Assembly (NCBI RefSeq): GCF_000830005.1 | Contig: NZ_CP010407.1 | Span: 7,328,001-7,392,000 of the forward strand | Origin: Streptomyces vietnamensis | GTDB taxonomy: Bacteria > Actinomycetota > Actinomycetes > Streptomycetales > Streptomycetaceae | DNA: 64,000 nt | Direction of reading: 5' to 3' | Part shown: in pieces, positions 7,606-17,230 of the stretch | How the letters are laid out: each line of letters starts with the position of its first letter | Numbering within the stretch: the stretch's first letter is position 1 | Notes under the pieces: model-generated | What the model was told of the DNA's origin: nothing | The model's database searches: none | Seen by the model: the letters and a program-made list of their open reading frames with translations, nothing else | Translations under genes and position numbers: made by a program

Positions 7606-9183
7606 TCAGGGGGTGAGGGCGCGCAGGTGGTCGCGCAGCCCGATGCCGAATGCGGTGGGAGTTCCGTCGTACGAAGTGATCAGCGCGGGGCCGGAGTTGC
7701 AGTTCCAGGTGTTCCAGGTCCAGCCCAGGTACGAGAGGCCGCGGTCGTCGAACCACTTCATGACGCGGTCGACGAACGCGTGTCCGCAGGTGTTCTCGCC
7801 GATCTCGCCCGCGAGGAGCGGCACTTGGGCGGCCACGGGGGCGAGAGCGGTGTTCCAGCACGTCTCGTCGGCGCAGGTGTTGAAGTTGTAGACGTGCCAG
7901 GCGGCGGCCAGATTGCCCGCCGGGTCCGTGGGGCGGTACGCGAGCCACTGGCTGAGGTCGTTGGAGTACGCGAGACCCGGGACGAGGACGAGGTTCCTCG
8001 CCCCCGTGGCGCGGACGGCGTCCACCAGGTCCTGCATGCCGGCGACCTCGTAGCCGATGCCGGGGCAGGTGCCGCCGTCGCGCCAGCAGGACCAGGCCTG
8101 CGCCGCGGTGGAGGTCGCCCGGTCCGGATAGGGCTCGTTGAACAGGTCGAAGACGACCCGCTTGTCGTTCTTGAAGGTGTTCGCGACCGAGGTCCAGAAC
8201 GCCGGGGTGTACTGGGCGTCCGGCATCGGCTTCTGGCAGGAGGCGTGCACGTCGGAGCAGCCGGACGAGTTCCCGGTGTACTGGCCGTGAGTCCAGTGCA
8301 GTTCGACCACGGGGGTCATGCCGTGGGCGAGCACCTTGGCCACGAGGTCCTTGACCGCGGCGATGTAGTTCGCGCCGCGGTACTCGGGCTTGATGTGATC
8401 GAGACCGAGCCAGCACTCCTCGTTGAGGGGGATGCGGACCGTGTTGGCCTTCCAGTCGGCGATGGCCCGGACGGAGGCGTCGTCGACGGGACCGTCGAAG
8501 AAGCCGTAGCCCTGGACGCACATGAACTCGCCGCCGGAGCGGTTGACGCCGAGGAGGCGGCGGGTGGCGCCGTTCTGGTCGGTGAACCTGTTGCCGGAGA
8601 CGGTCAGTTCGGGTGCGCCGGTGACGGGGGTCGGGGGTGTCGTCGGCGGCGTGGTCGGGGGAGTGGTCGGGGGAGCGGTCGTGGGGGTCGTCGGGGGAGT
8701 GGTGGGGGGGGGGGGCGGGGTCGTCGGGGTGGTCGGAGTGGGGGTCGGCGTCGGCGTCGGCCCGTCCGTGTTGCACGGCGTGCCGTTGAGCGTGAACGCG
8801 GTGGGTGCCGTGTTGGCTCCCGTCCAGGACGCGATGAAGCCGCCCGAGACCTTCGCGCCCGTGCCGAGCGCGCCGTTCCAGCTCTCGTTGACGACCGTGA
8901 CCGACGTCTCGGACTGGGACCACTTGCCGCCCCAGCCCTGACCGACCACCTGGCCGGCCGGGAAGTCGAAGCCGAGGCTCCAACTCGTCAGCGCGGAACT
9001 GTTGTTGGTGACGGTCACGGCACCCTGGAAGCCGCCGGACCACTGTCCGGTGACCGAGTACTCGACCGTGCAGGCGGGTGCGGCCGAGGCTCCGGCGGCC
9101 GTACCCACGACGGCGAGAGCGGTGCTCGCCACCGTGAGCGCCGCTCCTGCGAGCAGCGCGGAAAGACGTGGGGGATGTCGCAT
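7606..9183 (-). CDS. Secreted GH5 endoglucanase with N-terminal CBM2
   Basis: 525 aa. Signal peptide about 1-34, CBM2 about 35-138, a long Pro/Thr linker, then a GH5 (clan A) domain. The catalytic acid is Glu350 in FDLFNEPYPD and the nucleophile Glu460 in LLAGEIGENTCG. The ATG at 9181-9183 has GAGGA seven bases upstream; longer frame upstream contains the operator and is non-coding. It probably cuts internal cellulose bonds, making chain ends for the GH6 and GH48 enzymes. A 12-base G tract lies in the linker (8704-8715), and a degenerate CebR box lies upstream. Confidence 0.92.
   Translation of the reverse strand: MRHPPRLSALLAGAALTVASTALAVVGTAAGASAAPACTVEYSVTGQWSGGFQGAVTVTNNSSALTSWSLGFDFPAGQVVGQGWGGKWSQSETSVTVVNESWNGALGTGAKVSGGFIASWTGANTAPTAFTLNGTPCNTDGPTPTPTPTPTTPTTPPPPPTTPPTTPTTAPPTTPPTTPPTTPPTPVTGAPELTVSGNRFTDQNGATRRLLGVNRSGGEFMCVQGYGFFDGPVDDASVRAIADWKANTVRIPLNEECWLGLDHIKPEYRGANYIAAVKDLVAKVLAHGMTPVVELHWTHGQYTGNSSGCSDVHASCQKPMPDAQYTPAFWTSVANTFKNDKRVVFDLFNEPYPDRATSTAAQAWSCWRDGGTCPGIGYEVAGMQDLVDAVRATGARNLVLVPGLAYSNDLSQWLAYRPTDPAGNLAAAWHVYNFNTCADETCWNTALAPVAAQVPLLAGEIGENTCGHAFVDRVMKWFDDRGLSYLGWTWNTWNCNSGPALITSYDGTPTAFGIGLRDHLRALTP
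8704..8715. repeat. 12-bp G homopolymer inside the GH5 linker
   Basis: Twelve consecutive G on the plus strand encode a run of proline codons (CCC) in the GH5 linker. Gain or loss of one base would separate the CBM2 from the catalytic domain by a frameshift. Confidence 0.95.
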
Positions 9184-9232
9184 GAGCGAGTCCTCGCAGC
9201 GAGGGCACACCCCTGACGGCGTGCCGGCCGGA

Positions 9233-9246
9233 CGGAATCGCTCCCA
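9233..9246. promoter_or_regulatory. Degenerate CebR operator upstream of GH5-GH6
   Basis: On the minus strand this reads TGGGAGCGATTCCG, matching 11 of 14 positions of the CebR palindrome; the half proximal to the GH48 gene is perfect. It lies 50 bp upstream of the GH5 start and probably gives weaker repression of the GH5-GH6 operon than the perfect boxes. Confidence 0.6.
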
Positions 9247-9367
9247 CTGGGTCGGGGCAGACCGTAGCGCCAACTGATGCCAAGGAAAAGAGGAGTTGGG
9301 TAAATTCCCCGGCTTTTGGCTTCGACTTCCGCACACACCTTGACGGCATTGGACCCCAACTGCACAG

Positions 9368-9381
9368 TGGGAGCGCTCCCA
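9368..9381. promoter_or_regulatory. CebR operator upstream of GH48
   Basis: Third perfect TGGGAGCGCTCCCA in the window, 77 bp upstream of the GH48 start codon. It links the cellulase genes to the same repressor that controls cellobiose uptake. Confidence 0.9.
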
Positions 9382-9457
9382 CTGGTTCAGAGTCCGACTG
9401 TCGCACCTTCGCTCTTCGCATCACCGACCCCACCGAGCCGCGAGGAGAACCACCCCC

Positions 9458-12394
9458 ATGGCACGTCTCCGACAGAGAACGCGACCACGACGGCAGCTGA
9501 CCGCCCTGGCCGCGGCCCTCTCCCTCTCCCTCCCCCTCGGCCTCACGGCCGTCGGGGCCGCCACCGCCGTCGGCGCCACGACCGCCCAGGCCGCCGCCGT
9601 CCAGTGCAGCGTCGACTACAAGACCAACGACTGGGGTTCGGGCTTCACGGCCGAACTCACCCTCACCAACCGGGCCGCCGAGCCCCTGAACGGCTGGACG
9701 CTGACGTACTCCTACGCCGGCGACCAGAAGCTCGCCAACGGCTGGAACGGCGTCTGGTCGCAGTCCGGCAAGAACGTCACGGTGACCAACGCGTCCTGGA
9801 ACGGCACCCTCGCCGCGGGCGCCGCCACCACCACCGGCGCCCAGTTCACCTACAGCGGCACCAACGCCGCCCCCACCGGCTTCGCCGTGAACGGCACCAC
9901 GTGCGCCGGCGCCCACCAGCCCCCGGTCGCGGTCCTGACCAGCCCGACCGCCGGGGCCGTCTACACCGAGGGCGACGCGGTGCCGCTCGCCGCCACCGCC
10001 GCCGCGGCCGACAGCGCCACCGTGAGCAAGGTGGAGTTCTACAGCGACACCACCCTCCTCGGCACCGACACCACCGCGCCCTTCACCTACAGCGCGGCCG
10101 GTCTCGCCACCGGCGCCCACTCCCTCTACGCCAAGGCCTACGACACCCTCGGCGCCTCCGCCGAGTCGGCGCCCGTCGGCATCACCGTCGCCGCCGGCCC
10201 CGCGCTCGTCGCCTCCCCGACCCAGCTCGGCGTACGCCAGGGTTCCACCGGCACCTTCGACCTGAAGCTCTCCACCGCCCCGACCTCGAACGTCACGGTG
10301 AGCATCGCCCGTACCTCGGGCAACACCAACCTCACCGCGAGCCCGGCCACCCTCACCTTCACCCCGGCGAACTGGAACACCGCCCAGAAGGTGACCGTCG
10401 CCGCCGCGGCCACGGGCACCGGCTCCGCCGTCTTCACCGCGACCGCCCCCGGCCACGCCAAGGCCGAGGTCACCGTCGCCCAGCTGGCCGCGAACTCCAC
10501 GTACGACGCCCGCTTCCTCGACCTCCACGGGAAGATCACCAACCCGGCCAACGGCTACTTCTCGCCCGAGGGCATCCCGTACCACTCCGTCGAGACCCTG
10601 ATCGTCGAGGCCCCCGACCACGGGCACGAGACGACCTCGGAGGCGTACAGCTACCTCATCTGGCTCCAGGCCATGTACGGCAAGATCACCGGCGACTGGA
10701 CCAAGTTCAACGGGGCCTGGGAGACCATGGAGAAGTTCATGATCCCCACCCACGCCGACCAGCCCACCACCGGCTCCTACAACGCCTCCAAGCCGGCGAC
10801 GTACGCCCCCGAGTGGGACCTCCCCTCCCAGTACCCGGCGAAGCTCGACTCCGGGGTGACCTCGGGCTCCGACCCGATCGCCGCCGAGCTCAAGAGCGCC
10901 TACGGGACCGACGACATCTACGGGATGCACTGGATCCAGGACGTCGACAACGTCTACGGCTACGGCAACGAGCCCGGGAAGTGCTCCGCCGGACCGACGG
11001 CGACCGGTCCCTCGTACATCAACACCTTCCAGCGCGGCCCGCAGGAGTCCGTCTGGGAGACCGTCACCCACCCCACCTGCGACAACTTCTCCTACGGCGG
11101 GAAGAACGGCTACCTGGACCTCTTCACCGGGGACTCCTCGTACGCCAAGCAGTGGAAGTTCACCGACGCCCCCGACGCCGACGCCCGCGCCGTCCAGGCC
11201 GCCTACTGGGCCGACCTCTGGGCCAAGGAGCAGGGCAAGGGCTCCCAGGTCGCCACGACCGTCGGCAAGGCCGCCAAGATGGGCGACTACCTGCGGTACG
11301 CCATGTTCGACAAGTACTTCAAGAAGGTCGGGAACTGCGTCGGGCCGACCGCCTGCCCGGCCGGCACCGGCAAGGACAGCGCCCACTACCTGCTGTCCTG
11401 GTACTACGCCTGGGGCGGCGCCACCGACACCTCGGCGGGCTGGTCCTGGCGCATCGGCTCCAGCCACAACCACAGCGGCTACCAGAATCCCCTCGCCGCC
11501 TACGCGCTGAGCTCGTACGCCCCGCTCAAGCCCAAGTCGGCGACGGGCGCGGCGGACTGGGCGACCAGCCTCGGCCGGCAGCTGGAGTTCTACCGCTGGC
11601 TCCAGTCGGACGAGGGCGCCATCGCGGGCGGTGCCACCAACAGCTGGCAGGGGCGCTACGCCATCCCGCCGGCCGGCACCCCCACCTTCCACGGCATGTA
11701 CTACGACGAGAAGCCCGTCTACCACGACCCCGCGTCCAACCAGTGGTTCGGCTTCCAGGCCTGGTCCATGGAGCGGGTCGCCGAGTACTACCAGCAGACG
11801 GGTGACGCGAAGGCGAAGACCGTCCTCGACAAATGGGTGAGCTGGGCCCTGTCGAAGACCACGCTCAACCCGGACGGCACCTACCGCATCCCCTCCACCC
11901 TCCAGTGGTCCGGCGCGCCCGACACCTGGAACGCGACGAGCCCCGGAGCCAACGCCGGACTGCACGTCACCGTCGCCGACTACACCGACGACGTCGGCGT
12001 GGCCGCCGCCTACGCCAAGACGCTCACCTACTACGCGGCCAAGTCCGGCCACGCCGAGGCCAAGCGCGTCGCCAAGGCCCTCCTCGACGGCATGTGGGAC
12101 CACCACCGGGACGCCCTCGGCATCGCCGTCCCGGAGACCCGCGCCGACTACAACCGCTTCGACGACCCCGTGTACGTGCCGAGCGGCTGGACCGGCGTCA
12201 TGCCGAACGGCGACGCGGTGAACTCGTCCTCGACCTTCGCCTCGATCCGCTCCTTCTACAAGAACGACCCGGCCTGGCCGAAGGTCGAGGCCTACCTGGC
12301 GGGCGGCACGGCCCCCGTCTTCACCTACCACCGGTTCTGGGCCCAGGCGGACATCGCCCTGGCCATGGGCTCGTACGCGGAACTCCTCGAATAA
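9458..12394 (+). CDS. Secreted GH48 cellobiohydrolase with N-terminal CBM2 and Ig-like domains
   Basis: 978 aa. Twin-arginine-rich n-region and signal peptide about 1-46; CBM2 about 47-150; two beta-sandwich (Ig/Big-like) modules about 152-350; GH48 catalytic domain about 350-978. GH48 hallmarks seen include [20 protein letters not shown], which carries the catalytic acid Glu, and [17 protein letters not shown]48 enzymes are processive and act from reducing ends, complementing GH6. The ATG has GAGGAG upstream, and a perfect CebR box lies 77 bp before it. Divergent from GH5-GH6. Confidence 0.94.
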   Translation: MARLRQRTRPRRQLTALAAALSLSLPLGLTAVGAATAVGATTAQAAAVQCSVDYKTNDWGSGFTAELTLTNRAAEPLNGWTLTYSYAGDQKLANGWNGVWSQSGKNVTVTNASWNGTLAAGAATTTGAQFTYSGTNAAPTGFAVNGTTCAGAHQPPVAVLTSPTAGAVYTEGDAVPLAATAAAADSATVSKVEFYSDTTLLGTDTTAPFTYSAAGLATGAHSLYAKAYDTLGASAESAPVGITVAAGPALVASPTQLGVRQGSTGTFDLKLSTAPTSNVTVSIARTSGNTNLTASPATLTFTPANWNTAQKVTVAAAATGTGSAVFTATAPGHAKAEVTVAQLAANSTYDARFLDLHGKITNPANGYFSPEGIPYHSVETLIVEAPDHGHETTSEAYSYLIWLQAMYGKITGDWTKFNGAWETMEKFMIPTHADQPTTGSYNASKPATYAPEWDLPSQYPAKLDSGVTSGSDPIAAELKSAYGTDDIYGMHWIQDVDNVYGYGNEPGKCSAGPTATGPSYINTFQRGPQESVWETVTHPTCDNFSYGGKNGYLDLFTGDSSYAKQWKFTDAPDADARAVQAAYWADLWAKEQGKGSQVATTVGKAAKMGDYLRYAMFDKYFKKVGNCVGPTACPAGTGKDSAHYLLSWYYAWGGATDTSAGWSWRIGSSHNHSGYQNPLAAYALSSYAPLKPKSATGAADWATSLGRQLEFYRWLQSDEGAIAGGATNSWQGRYAIPPAGTPTFHGMYYDEKPVYHDPASNQWFGFQAWSMERVAEYYQQTGDAKAKTVLDKWVSWALSKTTLNPDGTYRIPSTLQWSGAPDTWNATSPGANAGLHVTVADYTDDVGVAAAYAKTLTYYAAKSGHAEAKRVAKALLDGMWDHHRDALGIAVPETRADYNRFDDPVYVPSGWTGVMPNGDAVNSSSTFASIRSFYKNDPAWPKVEAYLAGGTAPVFTYHRFWAQADIALAMGSYAELLE

Positions 12395-12431
12395 CAGTCC
12401 GCCCCGCGAGAGCGGGCTCCGCGTACGCCGA

Positions 12432-12466
12432 GGCCGGGCGGCCCCCGAGAAGGGGACCGCCCGGCC
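12432..12466 (+). terminator. GH48 terminator hairpin
   Basis: Arms GGCCGGGCGG (12432-12441) and CCGCCCGGCC (12457-12466) plus an inner CCCC/GGGG pairing around a GAGAA loop. It lies 38 bp after the GH48 stop. Confidence 0.75.
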
Positions 12467-12486
12467 TGTCGCCGCCCGGAGCGCAC

Positions 12487-12517
12487 TTGCGGTTGACGCG
12501 GCGGCAACCCCTACGGT
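12487..12517 (+). promoter_or_regulatory. MerR-type promoter with 19-bp spacer
   Basis: A -35 element TTGCGG (12487-12492) and -10 TACGGT (12512-12517) are separated by 19 bp, the overlong spacing typical of MerR-activated promoters. The spacer holds the inverted repeat GGTTG...CAACC (12491-12495/12505-12509). It lies 50 bp upstream of the MerR gene and implies autoactivation. Confidence 0.65.
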
Positions 12518-12566
12518 CTTCGAACGGGGCCGGACACGCCGGCCCCGGCGAAGGAAGGACACCGTC

Positions 12567-13328
12567 ATGGCCTGGTCGATCGCGGATGTGGCCCGGATGT
12601 CCGGGGTGACCTCCCGGACGCTGCGGCACTACGACGAGATCGGCCTCCTGGCACCCGCGTGGACCGCGAGCGACGGGCACCGTCACTACGAGGAGCCCCA
12701 GCTGCTGCGACTCCAGCAGATCCTGCTCATGAGGGAGCTGGACCTCGGTCTGCGCGAGATCCGGGAGGTCCTGGACAGCGGGGCCGACCGCGTGACGGTT
12801 CTCCGTGAGCACCATGCCCGGCTGCTCGCGGAGCAGGACCGGCTCGGCACTCTGGCCCGCACGGTCGCCCGCACCATCGCCGAACTCCAGCAGAATGAGG
12901 ACCAGAACATGGTGAGCATCAACCGCCCCGAGAACCTTTTCGAGGGATTCCAGCCCGACCCGGCGATCGAGGCCGAGACGCGGGAGCGGTGGCCGGAGGC
13001 GTACGAGCAGTCCCGGCAGGCCGTCGAAGGGCTGACCCCCGAGGCCACCGAGCAGTGGCAGCGCGAGGTCACCGCCCAGATGATCCGCTTCGCGGAGCAC
13101 ATGGCGGCCGGCACGCCCGCCGACGACCCGGCGGTCCAGGCCGAGGTGGACGCCCACTACCGGGACGTCTGCCGCTTCTGGACCCCGAACGCCGAGGCGT
13201 ACCGGGGGCTGGCCAAGACCTATGCCGAGGACGGTCGGTTCCGCGAGAACTTCGACCGGATCGCCGTGGGACTCGCCGAGTACCAGCAGCGGGCGATGGA
13301 CGTGTACGCGGACACCCGGCTGAGCTGA
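12567..13328 (+). CDS. TipA-like MerR regulator with internal TipAS start
   Basis: 253 aa, the same length as S. lividans TipAL. Residues 1-70 are a MerR winged HTH (IADVARMSGVTSRTLRHYDE), followed by a dimerisation coiled coil to about 110, then a TipAS-like helical ligand-binding domain ending in the GLAEYQQRAM segment. Met115 (ATG at 12909) has its own GAGGA seven bases upstream, so a 139-aa ligand domain could also be made alone, as TipAS is in S. lividans. TipAS proteins trap thiopeptide-like drugs, but the Cys used by TipAS for covalent capture is not evident here, so the ligand is unknown. Confidence 0.88.
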   Translation: MAWSIADVARMSGVTSRTLRHYDEIGLLAPAWTASDGHRHYEEPQLLRLQQILLMRELDLGLREIREVLDSGADRVTVLREHHARLLAEQDRLGTLARTVARTIAELQQNEDQNMVSINRPENLFEGFQPDPAIEAETRERWPEAYEQSRQAVEGLTPEATEQWQREVTAQMIRFAEHMAAGTPADDPAVQAEVDAHYRDVCRFWTPNAEAYRGLAKTYAEDGRFRENFDRIAVGLAEYQQRAMDVYADTRLS

Positions 13329-13377
13329 GGCCGAGCGGGGGCGCATCGCATGGGCCGCCGCCCGCGACTCCTCACCG

Positions 13378-13407
13378 ACCCCCTCTCGCCCGTGCGGGGG
13401 AGGGGGT
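13378..13407. terminator. Hairpin after the MerR gene
   Basis: ACCCCCTC (13378-13385) pairs with GAGGGGGT (13400-13407) 50 bp after the TipA-like stop. There is no T-run. The remaining sequence up to 13617 holds the promoter of the next gene but nothing further recognisable. Confidence 0.5.
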
Positions 13408-13617
13408 CCGGTGCGTCGGGCGAGGAGGTAGTGACAGGGACATGGCAAAACCGGCACACTGTGCGACGCGCGTAGAAGTGACACGCGTGGAACACCTTCC
13501 GGTTCCCTCCACGCCATTCGCCGCCACTACAACTGCCCTGCCGCCACGGCGTGTCCCCCCACACACCCGGCGCGGTGCTCCGCGACCCCTCCACGACACC
13601 TCGCGAAAGGCACCCCC

Positions 13618-15444
13618 ATGACCTCCCGTCACATAGCGGCCCGAGGCCGCCGCACCGGCCTGCTCGCCGCCACCGCCCTCGTCGGCTCCCTCACGGCCGG
13701 CCTCCTCGCGCTTCCCGCGCACGCCGCCACCGTCACGATCGCCGCCGTCCAGGGCACCAAGCGGCTCTCGCCGTACAACGGCCAGCAGGTCACCGTCACC
13801 GGCATCGTGACCGCGATCCGCTCCACCGGAACCTCCCGTGGATACTGGATCCAGGATCCGACCGGCGACGGCAACCCCGCCACCAGCGAAGCCCTCTTCG
13901 TTTACACCGGATCCACCACCCCCTCCACCAAGGTCGGCAACCGGATCACCGTCCGGGGCACGGTCTCCGAGTACTACCCCGGCGGTTCGGCCGAGGGCGG
14001 CCAGTCGCTCACCGAGCTGACCTCCGCGACGATCACCTCCACCCTCTCCACCGGCAACGCGCTCCCGGCCGCCTTCACGCTGGACGCGGCCTCGATCCCG
14101 GACACGTACGCGCCCGACGCCGGGGGCGGTTCCATCGAGGGCCTGACCCTTGCGCCCTCGACGTACGCCCTCGACCGCTACGAGTCCCTGGAGGGCATGC
14201 GCGTCCAGGTGAGCGGTGCCCGCGTCGTCGGCGCCACCACTCCCTACAGCGAACTCTTCGTCACCGCCGAGCCGACCGAGCACCCCACCCCGCGCGGCGG
14301 CACCGTCTACGGTTCGTACGCCTCCCAGAACGTCGGCCGGGTGAAGGTCGAGTCCCTGCTGACCTCCGCCTTCCCGGTCGCCGACGTCGGCGACGTGCTC
14401 AGCGGCACGACCGCGGGACCGCTCGACTACGACAACTTCGGCGGCTACGGCATCCAGGCCACCACCCTCGGCACCCTCACCGACAACGCCCTCGCCCCCG
14501 AGACCACCCGGGCGCAGACCGCGGGCGAGCTCGCCGTCGCCACGTACAACGTCGAGAACCTCGACCCGACCGACCCGCAGAGCAAGTTCGACCGGCTCGC
14601 CGCGGGCATCGTCCGCAACCTCGCCTCGCCCGACGTCGTGGCCCTGGAGGAGGTCCAGGACAACAACGGTGCGACGGACGACGGCGTCGTCGCCGCCGAC
14701 CAGACCTACGCCAAGCTGATCGCCGCCATCACGGCCGCGGGCGGCCCCGCCTACCAGTACCGCCAGATCAACCCGGTCGACGACCAGGACGGCGGCGAGC
14801 CCGGCGGCAACATCCGCGTCGGCTTCCTCTACAACCCGGCCCGCGTCGGCTTCACCGACCGCCCCGGCGGCACCTCCACCACCGCCGTCTCCGTCGTGAA
14901 CAACGCCGGCACCGCCGCCCTGTCCGTCTCGCCCGGCCGGATCAGCCCGTCCGACTCCGCCTGGAACGCCAGCCGCAAGCCGCTCGTCGGCGAGTTCACC
15001 TTCCAGGGCAAGACCGTGTTCGTGGTCGCGAACCACTTCACGTCCAAGGGCGGCGACCAGCCCCTGCACTCCCGCTTCCAGCCGCCGGCCCGCTCCTCGG
15101 AGACCCAGCGTGGCCAGCAGGCCACGCAGGTCAACGGCTTCGTCAAGCAGATCCTCGCCGTGCAGCCCTCGGCCCGTGTCGTCGTCCTCGGCGACCTGAA
15201 CGACTTCGAGTTCTCCAACACGGTCACGACCCTGACCTCCGGCGGCGTCCTCACCCCGCTCGTCAACAGCCTCCCGGCCGGGGAGCGTTACACCTACGTG
15301 TACCAGGGCAACTCGCAGGCCATCGACCACATCCTGACGAGCCCGGCCCTCACCTCGTACGACTACGACATCGTCCACGTCAACAGCGAGTTCGCCGACC
15401 AGGCCAGCGACCACGACCCGCAGGTCGTCCGCCTCGTCCCCTGA
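13618..15444 (+). CDS. Secreted endonuclease/exonuclease/phosphatase-family nuclease
   Basis: 608 aa. Signal peptide about 1-36 (ends LPAHAA). Residues about 40-290 contain OB-fold-like segments (VTVTGIVTAIRSTGTSRGYW; ITVRGTVSEYYPGGS) as found N-terminal in ExeM/YhcR-type nucleases. The EEP domain follows: VATYNVENLDP (Asn), VVALEEVQD (metal Glu), VVANHFTSKGGD (His), VVLGDLNDFEFSN and the final SDHDPQVVRL. All catalytic motifs appear intact. A secreted DNase scavenging extracellular DNA for phosphate or nucleotides is likely. The ATG has GCGAAAGG upstream. Confidence 0.85.
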   Translation: MTSRHIAARGRRTGLLAATALVGSLTAGLLALPAHAATVTIAAVQGTKRLSPYNGQQVTVTGIVTAIRSTGTSRGYWIQDPTGDGNPATSEALFVYTGSTTPSTKVGNRITVRGTVSEYYPGGSAEGGQSLTELTSATITSTLSTGNALPAAFTLDAASIPDTYAPDAGGGSIEGLTLAPSTYALDRYESLEGMRVQVSGARVVGATTPYSELFVTAEPTEHPTPRGGTVYGSYASQNVGRVKVESLLTSAFPVADVGDVLSGTTAGPLDYDNFGGYGIQATTLGTLTDNALAPETTRAQTAGELAVATYNVENLDPTDPQSKFDRLAAGIVRNLASPDVVALEEVQDNNGATDDGVVAADQTYAKLIAAITAAGGPAYQYRQINPVDDQDGGEPGGNIRVGFLYNPARVGFTDRPGGTSTTAVSVVNNAGTAALSVSPGRISPSDSAWNASRKPLVGEFTFQGKTVFVVANHFTSKGGDQPLHSRFQPPARSSETQRGQQATQVNGFVKQILAVQPSARVVVLGDLNDFEFSNTVTTLTSGGVLTPLVNSLPAGERYTYVYQGNSQAIDHILTSPALTSYDYDIVHVNSEFADQASDHDPQVVRLVP

Positions 15445-15528
15445 GACGGGGATTGACATCGACCGCGCGTGAATCGTCTTGATCTTGGTGTTGGTGCCGG
15501 TCGGGGGCGCGATGGCAGGCTGAGCCCC

Positions 15529-17061
15529 ATGGACATCTTCAAGACGACGAGCGGTGCGGTACGGGGCTTCCGGGCGTCCGACGGCGTGGTCGCCGTGCTC
15601 GGAATCCCCTACGCCGCACCGCCGTTCGGCGCCCTCCGCTTCCGCGAGCCCGCCCCGGCGGCCGCGTGGAGCGGGATACGGGACTGTACGGCCTTCGGCC
15701 CCGTCGCCCCGCAGTCGGCGGAGCTGCCCGGCTCGCCCGGATGGTCGCCCGGCGACGAGGACGTCCTCACCGTCAACGTCTGGACCCCGGCGCCGTCCTC
15801 GGCCCCGGCCTCCTCCCCGGCTCCGGACCGCGGCTCCCTGCCGGTCCTGGTCTGGATCCACGGCGGCGCCTACACCTTCGGCTCCTCGGCCCAGCCCGAC
15901 TTCGACGGCGACGCCCTCGCCCGCGCCGGCCTGGTCGTGGTCACCCTCAACTACCGCATCGGCTTCGAGGGGTTCGGGCACGTCCCGGCCTCCGAAGGGA
16001 CGTCGTACCCCGACAACCGGGGCCTGCTCGACCAGGTCGCCGCCCTGCGCTGGGTGCGGGAGAACATCGCCGCGTTCGGCGGCGACCCCGACAACGTCAC
16101 CGTCGCAGGACACTCCTCCGGGGCCGCGTCGATCGCCTGCCTCATGGTGATGGACCGGGCGCGCGGCCTGTTCCACCGCGCCATCGCCCACAGCCCCGCC
16201 AGCCCCCACTACACCCTCGACATCGCCGCCGCGACCACACGCGAGATCGCCGCGGCGGCCGGCTGCCCGGCCACCCCCGAGGGCCTGGCCTCCGCGACTC
16301 CGCAGGCCCTGGTCACCGCCTCCGACCAGGTCGTCGAGGCGTACCGGCGCGACCCCGCCTCCGGATCCCGCCACTACGACCCCTCGCTCTACGCCCCCGT
16401 CCTCGACGGGGACGTCCTGCCCGTCGATCCCCTCACGGGCCTCGCCGCCGGGGCGGGCCGGGACGTGGACCTGCTCGTCTGCCACACCACGGAGGAGTAC
16501 TGGCTGCTCGACGCCGTGGGCAGCTGCGCGAAGGTCACCACCGAGGGACAACTCTCCCGATTCGCCGAGGACTTCGGTCTCCCCGACGGCCTGATCGACG
16601 GCTACCGTGCCGCGCTGCCCGACGCCCCGCTGTCCGACGTCTACCTGTCCGTCTTCGGCGACCTCCTCTTCGGCGAGTACGCCAACCGGCTCGCCGAGCA
16701 GCAGGCCCGGGGCGGCGGCCGGGCGTTCCTGTCGCGCTTCGACCGCCGGCGCACCGGCCCGCACGGGGCCGTGCGGGCCTGGCACTGCGCGGACATCCCC
16801 TTCGCCTTCGGCAACGTCGACAAGGAGTGCGTGGCCTTCCTCATCGGCGGCGCCCCCACCCCCGCCGACCACGAACTGGCCCGCCGGATGGTGCGCGCCT
16901 GGGCCGACTTCGCGACCGGTGGAGAGCCGGGCTGGCCGGCGTACGACGACGCCACCGGGCCGGCGATGGTCTGGCGGACCGGGGAGGAACAGCAGGAGGA
17001 CGAGCCCGCCGCCCTCCGCGGGCTCTGGGACCGGGCCGACTTTCCCCTCCTGCGTCCGTGA
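15529..17061 (+). CDS. Type B carboxylesterase
   Basis: 510-aa alpha/beta hydrolase of the carboxylesterase/para-nitrobenzyl esterase family. The N-terminus TTSGAVRGF, the oxyanion segment VWIHGGAYTFGS, the nucleophile motif AGHSSGAAS (Ser196) and a late His in WHCADIPFAFGN are visible. There is no signal peptide, so it is cytoplasmic. The start at 15529 was chosen because family members begin with this segment; the ribosome site is poor, and a short reading frame (ATG GCA GGC TGA) just upstream overlaps the leader. The natural ester substrate is not deducible. Confidence 0.85.
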   Translation: MDIFKTTSGAVRGFRASDGVVAVLGIPYAAPPFGALRFREPAPAAAWSGIRDCTAFGPVAPQSAELPGSPGWSPGDEDVLTVNVWTPAPSSAPASSPAPDRGSLPVLVWIHGGAYTFGSSAQPDFDGDALARAGLVVVTLNYRIGFEGFGHVPASEGTSYPDNRGLLDQVAALRWVRENIAAFGGDPDNVTVAGHSSGAASIACLMVMDRARGLFHRAIAHSPASPHYTLDIAAATTREIAAAAGCPATPEGLASATPQALVTASDQVVEAYRRDPASGSRHYDPSLYAPVLDGDVLPVDPLTGLAAGAGRDVDLLVCHTTEEYWLLDAVGSCAKVTTEGQLSRFAEDFGLPDGLIDGYRAALPDAPLSDVYLSVFGDLLFGEYANRLAEQQARGGGRAFLSRFDRRRTGPHGAVRAWHCADIPFAFGNVDKECVAFLIGGAPTPADHELARRMVRAWADFATGGEPGWPAYDDATGPAMVWRTGEEQQEDEPAALRGLWDRADFPLLRP

Positions 17062-17230
17062 GCGTCCGTGAGGGGCCGTGAGGCGGACCCCGGAGGCGGC
17101 GTGACGGGCCGCGACATGCCGCTTTCGGGGTAATCGGCAGGTTGTGGGGCATTCGGCGGTCACGCTGTGTGCGAGGCGAGACCGTGAGTGCAGGGCGGTT
17201 GACACCGGCCGGCCGAGAGAGGAAATGACC

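Noticed and set aside
7586..12568. A 1,660-codon open frame antisense to the GH48 gene and through the GH5 gene
   Set aside because: It is a by-product of the GC codon bias: it is rich in Gly/Val/Arg with no domain, and the opposite strand carries complete, motif-bearing cellulases.
13480..13560. PHO-box-like GTTCCCTCCAC repeats ahead of the secreted nuclease
   Set aside because: Only one unit resembles GTTCACC and the required 11-bp direct repeats are not convincing.
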